A stretch of DNA of 13,450 nt, from assembly GCA_965368175.1 (NCBI GenBank), contig CBDULX010000079.1, positions 1-13,450 on the forward strand, given 5' to 3'. The first letter of the stretch is position 1, and the number at the start of each line of letters is the position of its first letter. Source of the stretch: CBDULX01 sp965368175. GTDB taxonomy: Bacteria > Pseudomonadota > Gammaproteobacteria > SZUA-229. The notes under the pieces were generated by a model. It saw only the letters and a program-made list of their open reading frames with translations, was not told where the DNA came from and did no database searches. Position numbers and translations under genes: made by a program. Of the stretch, positions 7,237 to 13,450 are shown piece after piece.

Positions 7237-8268
7237 CTAAGGCAATAAGGCCACTTGATCGATACCACTTATTTCATTCAGACCAAACATAATATTCATA
7301 TTATGAATCGCCTGACCCGCCGCACCTTTCACCAGATTATCAATCACCGATGAAATCACCAGCATGTCGCCCTGCTGTGGACGAAACACTGAAATACGAC
7401 ACATATTGGACCCTTTAACACTACGAGTTTCCGGCATGGTACCCGCCGGTAATACATCTACAAAAGGCTCGTTAGCATAACGCTTCTCATAGAGCGCCTG
7501 CAAATCAATGTCAGCGGATTGTATAACCGTATACAGGCTGGCTTCAATTCCTCTGATCATCGGTGTGAGATGCGGCACAAATGTCAAACCCACGGGATGC
7601 CCGCAAATATTACTCAAATTCTGTTTTATTTCCGGCAGATGTCTGTGACCATCGACACCATAAGCCTTGAAATTTTCTGAAGCTTCAGCCAGCAATGTTG
7701 CCACATTAGCACCACGCCCAGCACCACTCACACCCGATTTAGCATCAGCAATCAGGTGCTGATCATCTACCAGCCCCTGCTCCAGTAAAGGAGCCAGCCC
7801 CAGAGTCACGGCGGTAGGATAACAACCTGGATTAGCAATAATACGGGCAGATTTAATGGCTTCACGATTGATTTCCGGCATGCCGTATACTGCCTCATCA
7901 AGAATTTCAGGGCAGGTATGCTCCAGACCATACCACTGTTTCCATTCTGTCGGGTCTTTAAGTCTAAAGTCAGCTGCTAAATCGATGACTTTAATTCCGG
8001 CTTCCAGTAACCCTGGCACCATTCCCATAGCAGTACCATTAGGCGTAGCAAAAAAAACAACATCGCAATCATGTAACACTTCCAGGCCTGGTATCTGAAA
8101 GTTTAAATCGACATGTCCTCGCAGATTAGGAAACATATCGGCCACTGGATTACCGGCTTCAGCACGAGAAGTAATGACAGACAGCTCTACATCTGGATGC
8201 GCAACCAACAGGCGAATCAGTTCCACACCTGTATAACCAGTTCCACCAACAATGCCGACCCTAATCAT
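7237..8268 (-). CDS. argC: N-acetyl-gamma-glutamyl-phosphate reductase
   Basis: ArgC catalyses the NADPH-dependent reduction of N-acetylglutamyl phosphate to N-acetylglutamate semialdehyde, the third step of arginine synthesis, in the cytoplasm. The nucleotide-binding GGTGYTGVEL is at residues 8-17, the catalytic Cys149 lies in NPGCYPTAV, and the conserved HRHLPEI and HLTPMIRGI histidine motifs follow. At 343 residues it is full length. ATG at 8268 has GAGG six bases upstream. It heads the probable argC-DUF6776-bactofilin unit and is divergent from hemJ. No convincing ArgR box was found. Confidence 0.97.
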   Translation of the reverse strand: MIRVGIVGGTGYTGVELIRLLVAHPDVELSVITSRAEAGNPVADMFPNLRGHVDLNFQIPGLEVLHDCDVVFFATPNGTAMGMVPGLLEAGIKVIDLAADFRLKDPTEWKQWYGLEHTCPEILDEAVYGMPEINREAIKSARIIANPGCYPTAVTLGLAPLLEQGLVDDQHLIADAKSGVSGAGRGANVATLLAEASENFKAYGVDGHRHLPEIKQNLSNICGHPVGLTFVPHLTPMIRGIEASLYTVIQSADIDLQALYEKRYANEPFVDVLPAGTMPETRSVKGSNMCRISVFRPQQGDMLVISSVIDNLVKGAAGQAIHNMNIMFGLNEISGIDQVALLP

Positions 8269-8333
8269 TCATCACCTCTATAAATTGTTAAAAATACAGC
8301 CCAATGTTTGCTTTTTAATGAAAACAGCTGTTT

Positions 8334-8339
8334 AGTATA
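8334..8339 (-). promoter_or_regulatory. Candidate -10 of the argC promoter
   Basis: TATACT on the minus strand, 65 bases upstream of the argC ATG, matches the -10 consensus at 5 of 6 positions. The -35 expected 17 bp upstream (TTCTGT) is poor. The 170-base region between argC and hemJ must hold both divergent promoters; no clear hemJ promoter was found. Confidence 0.3.
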
Positions 8340-8438
8340 GACTTTCTGGCTGCAATACAGAATAGCCTAATTGCTTTGCAGGCCAATATTATCACGTTAA
8401 GATGCTGTTTTTTTGGCTTCAGCAGAAGGATAGTTTAC

Positions 8439-8852
8439 ATGTTATGGGTTAAAGCCTTTCATATCATTTTCATGGTCAGCTGGTTTGCCGGTTTGTTCTA
8501 TCTTCCCCGACTGTTTGTATACCATGCCATGACCGAAGATGAAGCCGGAAATGAGCGCTTTAAAATTATGGAACGTAAACTGTACCGCTTCGTCACACCC
8601 TTTATGTGGCTCACTGTGGGCCTGGGTTTATGGTTGATGTTCGACTTCCAGCTTTACTCTCAACTCTGGATGCAGATTAAACTGGTTCTGGTCAGCATCC
8701 TGGTAGCATACCATTTTTACTGCGGCCATTTACTTAAAGTGTTTGCCAATGATGAAAGCCGTCGTAACCATATCTGGTTCCGCTGGTTTAATGAATTCCC
8801 GGTTTTGCTACTATTTGCCATCGTGATACTGGCTATAGTGAGGCCGGTCTAA
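8439..8852 (+). CDS. hemJ: HemJ-type protoporphyrinogen IX oxidase (UPF0093 membrane protein)
   Basis: HemJ oxidises protoporphyrinogen IX to protoporphyrin IX in the inner membrane, the penultimate step of haem synthesis, in bacteria lacking HemG and HemY. The 137-residue protein has about four membrane segments (roughly 5-27, 50-70, 78-98 and 117-136). The family's hallmark is visible in the first segment (KAFHIIFMVSWFAGLFYLPR with His8 and Arg24, then VYH) and the WMQIKLVL motif with Lys81. ATG at 8439 is chosen because AGAAGGA lies 8 bases upstream and the family starts with this MLWVKAFH block; a longer frame from 8376 would add an unlikely 21-residue extension. hemJ next to argC is also the Pseudomonas arrangement (from memory). 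Confidence 0.9.
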   Translation: MLWVKAFHIIFMVSWFAGLFYLPRLFVYHAMTEDEAGNERFKIMERKLYRFVTPFMWLTVGLGLWLMFDFQLYSQLWMQIKLVLVSILVAYHFYCGHLLKVFANDESRRNHIWFRWFNEFPVLLLFAIVILAIVRPV

Positions 8853-8915
8853 ATAAACTGTTGCAGCAGGATTTTTTGCGCAGGAAATTAAATCGGGCAG
8901 CCACTGGGCACAACC

Positions 8916-9416
8916 TTAGCCCAACCGAGAATTTTTTTGCACCTGGCTGAACACCAGATGCTCAAGTTCAGATAAAGCTCGCTTGTATACATTGCGTTTA
9001 AAAAATACAACCTCGTTCATCGGCTCCCAGTAATCCACCCAGCACCAGCTATCGAACTCTGGCTGATCCATAATAGCCAGATTGAAATTCTGCTCGGCGC
9101 CGGTGAGTTTAAGCATAAACCAGATCTGTTTCTGGCCGATGCATACGGGACTGGTATTTTTCCGAATCATTCGTTTTGGCAGACGATAACGCAGCCAGTT
9201 GGTGGTTTTGCCCATCATCTGCACATGCTCGGGCAATAGACCTGTTTCTTCAAACAGTTCTCTATACATGGCCTCATCGGGTGTTTCATGATTCTGGATG
9301 CCGCCCTGAGGAAACTGCCATGCATCCTGCCCAAAGCGACGCGCCCAGAAGACTTTGCCTTCCGGGTTGCTTAAGATGATGCCAACATTGGGGCGAAATC
9401 CGTCTGAATCAATCAC
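8916..9416 (-). CDS. rppH: RNA pyrophosphohydrolase (Nudix)
   Basis: RppH removes pyrophosphate from the 5' end of transcripts, which opens them to RNase E-dependent decay; it also hydrolyses dinucleoside polyphosphates. The complete Nudix box lies at residues 38-60 (GX5EX7REUXEEXGU, with metal-binding Glu53, Glu56 and Glu57). The N-terminal MIDSDGFRPNVGIIL and WQFPQGG are family signatures, as is the C-terminal EVVFFKRNVYKRAL. Its 166 residues are normal. The start is GTG at 9416, supported by the family N-terminus and by AGGA 8 bases upstream. It converges with hemJ and is divergent from the HAD phosphatase gene, as in Pseudomonas (from memory); the ptsP gene that usually follows rppH is absent here. 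Confidence 0.95.
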   Translation of the reverse strand: MIDSDGFRPNVGIILSNPEGKVFWARRFGQDAWQFPQGGIQNHETPDEAMYRELFEETGLLPEHVQMMGKTTNWLRYRLPKRMIRKNTSPVCIGQKQIWFMLKLTGAEQNFNLAIMDQPEFDSWCWVDYWEPMNEVVFFKRNVYKRALSELEHLVFSQVQKNSRLG

Positions 9417-9557
9417 TAACCTTGTCCTGAGTTCCGTATATTCATGTTATCTGATGGATAATACTAGTTTCTAATGCGTCTAATTGTACAATACCAGACT
9501 TGCCTGTTTAACTATAGACACTTTTTATCCCAAATTACTCATAACCAAGGAGATTTT

Positions 9558-10211
9558 ATGGCTCTAGCTCTGTTCGATCTGGACAACACATTGCTGGCCG
9601 GTGACAGCGATTACCTCTGGGGTTGCTTCCTGGCAGACCAGGGCATAGTCGATAAGGAGTCTTACGAAAGGAAAAACCAGCGTTTTATGGATGAGTACAA
9701 TCAGGGTACACTGGATATTTTTGAATTCCTCAGCTTTTCCCTGCAACCTCTGAGAGATAATGACCCCGCTACTCTACGCCGCCTGCAGCAACAGTTTCTG
9801 GACGAGAAAATCCGCCCAATCATGAGCCCTGCTTCTTTCGACCTGATCAATAAACACCGCCAGGCGGGCGACACTCTGGTCGTGATCACTGCCACCAACA
9901 GTTTTGTCACCACGCCCATTGTAAAAGCATTTGGTATCGACAACCTGCTAGCCACAGAGCCTGAAATAAATGGCAATGGCTATACAGGCAAGGTAGCAGG
10001 CACACCCTGCTTTCAACAGGGCAAAGTCACCCGCCTGCAACAGTGGATAGGCGAACAGGGTATTGAACTGGATGGCAGCTGGTTTTACAGCGATTCCCGC
10101 AATGATATTCCGCTGCTGAAGATCGTGGATAATCCGGTAGCGGTCGACCCCGATGAACAACTGCGCCAACTCGCCAGTGAACAGGGCTGGCCGATCATCA
10201 CACTACGTTAA
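9558..10211 (+). CDS. HAD-IB family phosphatase (SerB-like; possible histidinol-phosphatase)
   Basis: A haloacid-dehalogenase-type phosphomonoesterase of subfamily IB, cytoplasmic. All four HAD motifs are present: the nucleophile Asp7 and acid Asp9 in FDLDNTL, Thr111 in TATNSF, Lys156 in QGKVTRL, and the metal ligands Asp179 and Asp183 in YSDSRNDIPLL. The 217-residue length fits. ATG at 9558 follows a strong AAGGAG with 5-base spacing; the longer frame from 9474 has no ribosome site and would put 28 residues before the first beta strand. Substrate cannot be read from sequence. I recall that the Pseudomonas relative next to rppH was linked to histidinol phosphate dephosphorylation, so that role is a reasonable hypothesis; a phosphoserine-type substrate is the alternative. 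Confidence 0.88.
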   Translation: MALALFDLDNTLLAGDSDYLWGCFLADQGIVDKESYERKNQRFMDEYNQGTLDIFEFLSFSLQPLRDNDPATLRRLQQQFLDEKIRPIMSPASFDLINKHRQAGDTLVVITATNSFVTTPIVKAFGIDNLLATEPEINGNGYTGKVAGTPCFQQGKVTRLQQWIGEQGIELDGSWFYSDSRNDIPLLKIVDNPVAVDPDEQLRQLASEQGWPIITLR

Positions 10212-10266
10212 GGGTAATTGGCTATTCATCAGGACTTATTGAGATAGGCTAAAAAAACAATAAAAT

Positions 10267-10497
10267 CTTTGACGCAGAGACGCAAAGACGCAGAGGAAAT
10301 GAAGTTGTAAATACGTCTAATAATGAACTTACAGAAAATCACAGGAATCCTATGGCCTAATAACTGATTAACAGATTTCCTAAGTTGATGTTAGAGCATG
10401 ATTGATTTTACCAAAAACAGAAACCGCTCTGGGGTCGGAATTTCCTAAACTGTACATACAAATACATTCTCTGCGTCTTTGCGTCTTTGCGTCAAAG
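10267..10497. repeat. Non-coding element with 29-bp terminal inverted repeats built of GACGCARA units (MITE-like)
   Basis: The 321-base gap between the HAD and HDOD genes contains no credible gene. It holds a 29-base left arm (10267-10295) and a right arm (10469-10497) that are inverted copies matching at 28 of 29 positions. Each arm is itself a tandem of an 8-base unit, GACGCAGA/GACGCAAA, repeated about three times after CTTT. The 173 bases between the arms are AT-rich and non-coding. This repeat motif recurs in intergenic regions of many environmental bacteria, in my experience. No flanking target duplication is obvious, so mobility is inferred from the inverted-repeat structure alone. Inside, CTCTGGGGTCGGAATTT (10427-10443) resembles a second widespread intergenic motif. 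Confidence 0.75.
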
Positions 10498-10532
10498 CTC
10501 CTGGTTTTTAAGTATTGAATGATCACAGCAGA

Positions 10533-11378
10533 TTAACTGAGGAATATATCTTTGGAGGCTGAATATTGTTGTTCAGCCTTTTCCAGCACCTTCTCCAGGA
10601 TATCACTGGATAGATTATTAGCCTCCCATATCGCAGCATCAATCTCCCCGGCTTCTCGACCGTGTGCCAGGGATTCAATCACTTCACTTTCGATCTGACT
10701 GGCCAGATGCACCAGCATCGCTGCATTCTGATAAATTTTCGGCGCATCCTCCGGGTACAGGTGAAAATTCACCGCCTGATAAAGCACCGGTGGCAAGTTC
10801 CATTTTTTCAACAAAGCCCCACCCACGTCGCCATGGTTAAACCCCATCACCACATCTTCGGCCTGCCATAGGGGAATATGTTCCAGCTTTTCCATTTCCA
10901 ACGCCTTGTTCATTTCATCAGGCATCTGTAAATACAGCACCAGTGAGCCGATATTGTGTAACAGGCCGGCGATGAAATAACGTTCGATTTCCTTCTGCCG
11001 CTGAAAAGCAGCCAGCACTCGGGCCACCACGGCAGTATTCAGACTGCGACGCCAGAACACCGGCATGCTGACCAGATCGGAGGGAATACCTTCAAAAATT
11101 TTCACCGCTGAGGTCGCCAGCACCACACTGCGAAGTTCCTGATGACCAATCAGCGCGATGGATCGATATACTGTGTCTATTTTGGACGCAAAACCATAGA
11201 ACGGGCTATTGACCAGTTTTAGTAAACGAGCGGTGAGTGCTGGATCTTCATTAATGATACGACCAATCTGGGTGGCCGTGGATTTCGGGTTATCCATAAC
11301 CTCGAAGATTCGATGAACAATAGCGGGTAAGGTACCCAGCTTGTCGCTTTTCTCTATCAGTTTTTCCAGGCTGAGCAA
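10533..11378 (-). CDS. HDOD-domain signalling protein
   Basis: A single HDOD domain spans about residues 8-215 of 281, a helical fold related to HD phosphohydrolases and used in bacterial signal transduction. Family marks include NEDPALTARLLKLVNSPFYG (43-62), IDTVYRSIALIGHQELRSVV, and NHGDVGGALLKKWNLP (181-196). Where active HD enzymes have His-Asp, this protein has His141-Asn142 (LLHNIG), so it is probably a binding rather than a catalytic protein, as is usual for HDOD. No receiver, GGDEF or EAL domain is attached. The target process is unknown. The start is TTG at 11378, supported by AAAGGA 8 bases upstream and by the domain beginning soon after. It lies 66 bases after dcd. Confidence 0.9.
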   Translation of the reverse strand: MLSLEKLIEKSDKLGTLPAIVHRIFEVMDNPKSTATQIGRIINEDPALTARLLKLVNSPFYGFASKIDTVYRSIALIGHQELRSVVLATSAVKIFEGIPSDLVSMPVFWRRSLNTAVVARVLAAFQRQKEIERYFIAGLLHNIGSLVLYLQMPDEMNKALEMEKLEHIPLWQAEDVVMGFNHGDVGGALLKKWNLPPVLYQAVNFHLYPEDAPKIYQNAAMLVHLASQIESEVIESLAHGREAGEIDAAIWEANNLSSDILEKVLEKAEQQYSASKDIFLS

Positions 11379-11444
11379 GGCGGCCGTCCTTTAAGAAACC
11401 TATAAATATCACAGCTATATATTTAGCATAACCTGGCAGATAGA

Positions 11445-12014
11445 TCAGGCTTTGGGTAAAGTTACCCCTGTCTGACCCTGATATTTGCCACCTCGATCAC
11501 GATATGAGGTTCCACAGACTTCATCGGACTCCAGAAACAGCATCTGAGCAACACCTTCATTGGCGTAAATTTTTGCTGGCAGAGGTGTGGTATTGGAGAA
11601 CTCAAGGGTAACATGACCTTCCCATTCTGGTTCCAGCGGTGTGACATTAACTATGATTCCGCAACGGGCATAGGTAGATTTGCCCAGGCAGATAGTCAGT
11701 ACGCTGCGCGGAATGCGGAAAAACTCCACCGTACGCGCCAGGGCAAACGAATTGGGAGGAATAATACAAACATCCGACTCCACATTCACAAAGCTGTCGT
11801 CAGAGAAGTTCTTGGGGTCCACGATAGCCGAATTGATATTGGTAAATATCTTGAATTCATTAGCGCAACGCACATCATAGCCATAGCTGGAGGTACCATA
11901 GGAAATCAGTCGCTCATTATTACCATTGGTACGGATCTGCCCCGGTTCAAATGGCTCTATCATGCCTTCCGATTCAGCCATCCGGCGAATCCATTTATCT
12001 GATTTGATACTCAT
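11445..12014 (-). CDS. dcd: dCTP deaminase
   Basis: Deaminates dCTP to dUTP, feeding thymidylate synthesis in the cytoplasm; a homotrimer in the family. The 189-residue protein is nearly identical in pattern to Pseudomonas Dcd: SYGYDVRC (43-50), PPNSFALARTVE (86-97), GKSTYARCG (111-119) and the catalytic Glu138 in TLEFSNT. The start at 12014 matches the family N-terminus MSIKSDKWIRRM; the frame stays open to an ATG at 12068, but that stretch holds a promoter and hairpin and does not look like protein. The GGGGA ribosome site is about 10 bases upstream. dcd follows mrp in the same direction, as in Pseudomonas (from memory). Confidence 0.95.
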   Translation of the reverse strand: MSIKSDKWIRRMAESEGMIEPFEPGQIRTNGNNERLISYGTSSYGYDVRCANEFKIFTNINSAIVDPKNFSDDSFVNVESDVCIIPPNSFALARTVEFFRIPRSVLTICLGKSTYARCGIIVNVTPLEPEWEGHVTLEFSNTTPLPAKIYANEGVAQMLFLESDEVCGTSYRDRGGKYQGQTGVTLPKA

Positions 12015-12040
12015 TAATTCGGTTTCCCCAAAAAGAACAA

Positions 12041-12067
12041 TGCCGTCACTTTGTACAAGTGCCGGCA
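12041..12067 (-). terminator. Terminator-like hairpin between mrp and dcd
   Basis: Arms 12041-12051 and 12057-12067 pair over 11 positions with one mismatch (12046/12062) around a 5-base loop. On the minus strand the hairpin is followed by TTGTTCTTTTT, so it fits an intrinsic terminator for mrp. It ends 27 bases before the dcd ATG. If a transcript enters from mrp, it would have to read through this hairpin to express dcd; see the overlapping dcd promoter. Confidence 0.55.
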
Positions 12068-12075
12068 TTCTAACA
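12067..12075 (-). promoter_or_regulatory. Candidate extended -10 promoter of dcd
   Basis: TGTTAGAAT on the minus strand is an extended -10 (TG-N-TAGAAT) followed by a GC-rich discriminator (GCCGG). The -35 region is poor, which extended -10 promoters tolerate. The predicted start, near 12060, lies inside the terminator-like hairpin. It shares TAGAATGC with the mrp promoter candidate. Confidence 0.42.
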
Positions 12076-12084
12076 AAGATTTGG

Positions 12085-12147
12085 CCACAGAGCCTCAGAG
12101 TACACAGAGATTTTAATTAAAAAAACTTGGTGTACTCCGTGCCTCGG
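12085..12147. repeat. CACAGAG-type imperfect inverted repeat
   Basis: The segments 12087-12109 and 12126-12148 are inverted copies matching at 17 of 23 positions around a 16-base A/T-rich loop, with an exact GAGTACAC core. CCACAGAG-rich repeats of this kind are scattered in many environmental proteobacterial genomes (from memory). It lies in the mrp-dcd spacer and is non-coding. Confidence 0.55.
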
Positions 12148-12156
12148 TAACTGCTC

Positions 12157-12218
12157 CTGCATTGTTCTACCTTCGCCCATCCATGGGCTCGTACCTCCTA
12201 CGTCCATGCAGTCGACTG
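12157..12218. repeat. Palindrome-rich intergenic patch behind mrp
   Basis: Within 62 bases there are several symmetric segments: CTGCAT (12157-12162) against ATGCAG (12206-12211), GCCCAT-CC-ATGGGC (12175-12188), CGTA-CCTCC-TACG (12190-12202) and the perfect CAGTCGACTG (12209-12218), 12 bases past the mrp stop codon. It is probably a REP-like intergenic element; there is no T-tract to make it a terminator. Confidence 0.4.
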
Positions 12219-12229
12219 TGGCAAAAGCC

Positions 12230-13318
12230 TTAGTTATTCTGAATCACAATATTCGGGAACTTGGCGCTGTAATCTTTCGCCTGTAATGCCAGTTTGGCGG
12301 AAGTACGCCTGGCGATTTCACGATAGATAAGACCTATTGTGCCATCAGGATCAGCCGCTACCGAAGGCGTACCTTCATCACCGTTGGTACGGATAGAGAT
12401 ATCCAGAGGTAGAGCACCCAGGAAATCCACGTCGTAATCTGCCGACATTTTCTCACCACCGCCTGAGCCGAAGATGGGCTCCGCATGACCGCACTCAGAA
12501 CAGATGTGAATACTCATGTTCTCGATAATACCCAGAACCGGTACTTCCACCTTCTCGAACATTTTTAATCCCTTACGGGCATCCAGCAGCGCAATATCCT
12601 GAGGCGTAGTAACAATCACCGCACCACTGACCGGTACTTTCTGTGCCAGAGTCAGCTGTATATCACCGGTTCCAGGTGGCAAATCGATAACCAGATAATC
12701 CAGATCGTGCCAGTTAGTATCAGACAGTAACTGCTCCAGAGCCTGGGTAACCATTGGGCCGCGCCATATCATTGGGGTTTCATCATCAATCATGAACCCT
12801 ATCGACATGGCCTGAATACCGTGACCCTGCATGGGCTCCAGTGTTTTGCCATCGGCCGATTCAGGTTTAGTAGTAATACCCATCATACGGGGAACGCTTG
12901 GGCCGTAAATATCGGCATCCAGAATACCCACTTTGGCACCTTCTGCTTTCAGAGCCAGAGCCAGATTCACAGCCGTGGTGGATTTACCCACACCACCTTT
13001 ACCCGATGCCACAGCAATAATATTTTTAATATTCTGCATGGGTTTCAGGCTGGACTGCACAGTATGGGCAATAATATTGGAACTCACTTCAATATTTGCC
13101 GCAGACACGCCATCAATGGCCTCAACCTGCTTTTTCAGCTCTTCAGTCAGTTTTGCATGATGACCTGACGCAGGAAAACCCAGTACCCCCTTAAATGAAA
13201 CCTTGTCACCATCCACTTTGATGCCCTGGATAGCATTTGCAGCCATCAGATCCTTTTCTAGATATGGATCGATGTATTTTTTAATCGCATCTTCAACCTG
13301 TTGCTGTGAAACACTCAT
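12230..13318 (-). CDS. apbC: Mrp/ApbC-type P-loop ATPase, iron-sulfur cluster carrier
   Basis: Mrp/ApbC proteins bind and transfer 4Fe-4S clusters in the cytoplasm in an ATPase-dependent way. Residues about 5-85 form an N-terminal MIP18/DUF59-type domain. The ATPase domain has the deviant Walker A GKGGVGKS (106-113), the DADIYGPS segment (134-141), the Mrp signature around WRGPM (185-189), and Walker B VIDLPPGTGD (210-219). The CSEC motif (Cys273, Cys276) supplies the bridging cluster ligands. Its 362 residues are full length. ATG at 13318 has GGAG 8 bases upstream. The gene precedes dcd. In Pseudomonas metG lies next to mrp (from memory), so metG is predicted just right of the window. Confidence 0.95.
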   Translation of the reverse strand: MSVSQQQVEDAIKKYIDPYLEKDLMAANAIQGIKVDGDKVSFKGVLGFPASGHHAKLTEELKKQVEAIDGVSAANIEVSSNIIAHTVQSSLKPMQNIKNIIAVASGKGGVGKSTTAVNLALALKAEGAKVGILDADIYGPSVPRMMGITTKPESADGKTLEPMQGHGIQAMSIGFMIDDETPMIWRGPMVTQALEQLLSDTNWHDLDYLVIDLPPGTGDIQLTLAQKVPVSGAVIVTTPQDIALLDARKGLKMFEKVEVPVLGIIENMSIHICSECGHAEPIFGSGGGEKMSADYDVDFLGALPLDISIRTNGDEGTPSVAADPDGTIGLIYREIARRTSAKLALQAKDYSAKFPNIVIQNN

Positions 13319-13345
13319 GGTTATAACTCCGAAAGCCTGGTAATA

Positions 13346-13367
13346 AGGCCTGTAAAGAGACAGACCT
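13346..13367 (-). other. Hairpin in the mrp 5' untranslated region
   Basis: Arms 13346-13353 and 13360-13367 form an 8-bp stem in the mrp transcript, with one G-U pair and a 6-base loop, about 28 bases before the start codon. It has no T-tract. It could stabilise the mRNA or modulate translation; no known riboswitch is recognised. Confidence 0.3.
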
Positions 13368-13383
13368 CACGAATTCTTGGCGC

Positions 13384-13411
13384 ATTCTACACCAGCTGAA
13401 GCCGGTTTTAA
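13384..13411 (-). promoter_or_regulatory. Candidate mrp promoter
   Basis: On the minus strand, TTAAAA (13406-13411, 4/6 to the -35 consensus) is separated by 16 bp from TAGAAT (13384-13389, 5/6), followed by a GC-rich discriminator GCGCC. The implied leader is about 58 bases long and includes the hairpin before mrp. Confidence 0.45.
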
Positions 13412-13450
13412 CCCCACCTTTATAGGTAGAAAACATCGGGTAGCGCCTGA

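Noticed and set aside
8340..8400. ArgR (ARG) box upstream of argC
   Set aside because: A few ATTC/GAAT fragments occur, but no pair with the right spacing and symmetry was found.
8376..8438. N-terminal extension of HemJ from 8376
   Set aside because: The family starts at the first membrane segment, and the ATG at 8439 has a clear Shine-Dalgarno sequence.
8858..8877. CTGTTGCAGCAG followed by six T as a hemJ terminator
   Set aside because: The T-tract is good but the stem is only about 4 bp with a G-U pair, so it cannot be supported as a terminator.
9483..9492. Palindrome ATTGTACAAT between rppH and the HAD gene as an operator
   Set aside because: A 10-bp palindrome of low complexity is expected by chance at this scale, and no promoter could be aligned convincingly with it.
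10218..10252. Hairpin behind the HAD gene followed by a run of A
   Set aside because: The 18-base loop, bulge and absence of T on the coding strand rule out an intrinsic terminator for the HAD gene.
10267..10497. GACGCARA repeats as a CRISPR array
   Set aside because: The units are 8 bases in direct tandem without spacers, and the two clusters are inverted relative to each other.
12015..12068. N-terminal extension of Dcd from an ATG at 12068
   Set aside because: Family members start at MSIKSDKW; the extension overlaps a promoter and hairpin and has no ribosome site.

Overview
The window looks like core chromosome from a gammaproteobacterium of moderate GC. The evidence is the Pseudomonas-like sequence of nearly every product (TyrZ-type TyrRS, AnmK, ErpA, RppH, Dcd, Mrp) and gene orders that match, from memory, three Pseudomonas loci: hemJ-argC-DUF6776-bactofilin-erpA-anmK-M23 peptidase-tyrS next to an rRNA operon; rppH divergent from a HAD-IB phosphatase gene; and dcd-mrp (next to metG). 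No prophage, CRISPR array, transposase gene, tRNA or defence island is visible.

Layout, left to right. Bases 17-80 hold a strong minus-strand promoter with an AT-rich upstream element and a GC-rich discriminator, pointing out of the window; it is probably the promoter of an rRNA operon. tyrS (minus) follows, then an intergenic region with two inverted repeats, then a plus-strand pair: an M23 murein endopeptidase gene and anmK. These face a minus-strand citrate synthase gene of the short type, which is not the usual enterobacterial GltA. erpA (minus) has an intrinsic terminator behind it and a sequence closely matching the IscR type-1 consensus in front. Next come bactofilin, a DUF6776 membrane/coiled-coil protein and argC, all minus and probably one transcription unit. 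hemJ (plus) is divergent from argC and convergent with rppH (minus). A HAD-IB phosphatase gene (plus) is divergent from rppH. A 321-base gap carries a 231-bp non-coding element with 29-bp terminal inverted repeats (28/29 match). The right end holds an HDOD-domain gene, dcd and mrp/apbC, all minus, with a second repeat, a palindrome-rich patch and an overlapping terminator/promoter between mrp and dcd.

Functional themes are cell-wall growth and recycling (M23 peptidase, AnmK, probably bactofilin with DUF6776), Fe-S cluster handling (ErpA, Mrp), biosynthesis and central metabolism (TyrRS, citrate synthase, ArgC, HemJ, Dcd), RNA 5'-end processing (RppH) and signalling (HDOD). I see no obviously new multi-gene system. 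The points most worth a second look are the IscR-like box at erpA, the DUF6776-bactofilin overlap, the two families of intergenic repeats, the dcd leader and the outward rRNA-type promoter. Several starts were moved inward from the longest reading frame because a clear Shine-Dalgarno sequence and the family N-terminus agree (citrate synthase, bactofilin, hemJ, the HAD gene, dcd).
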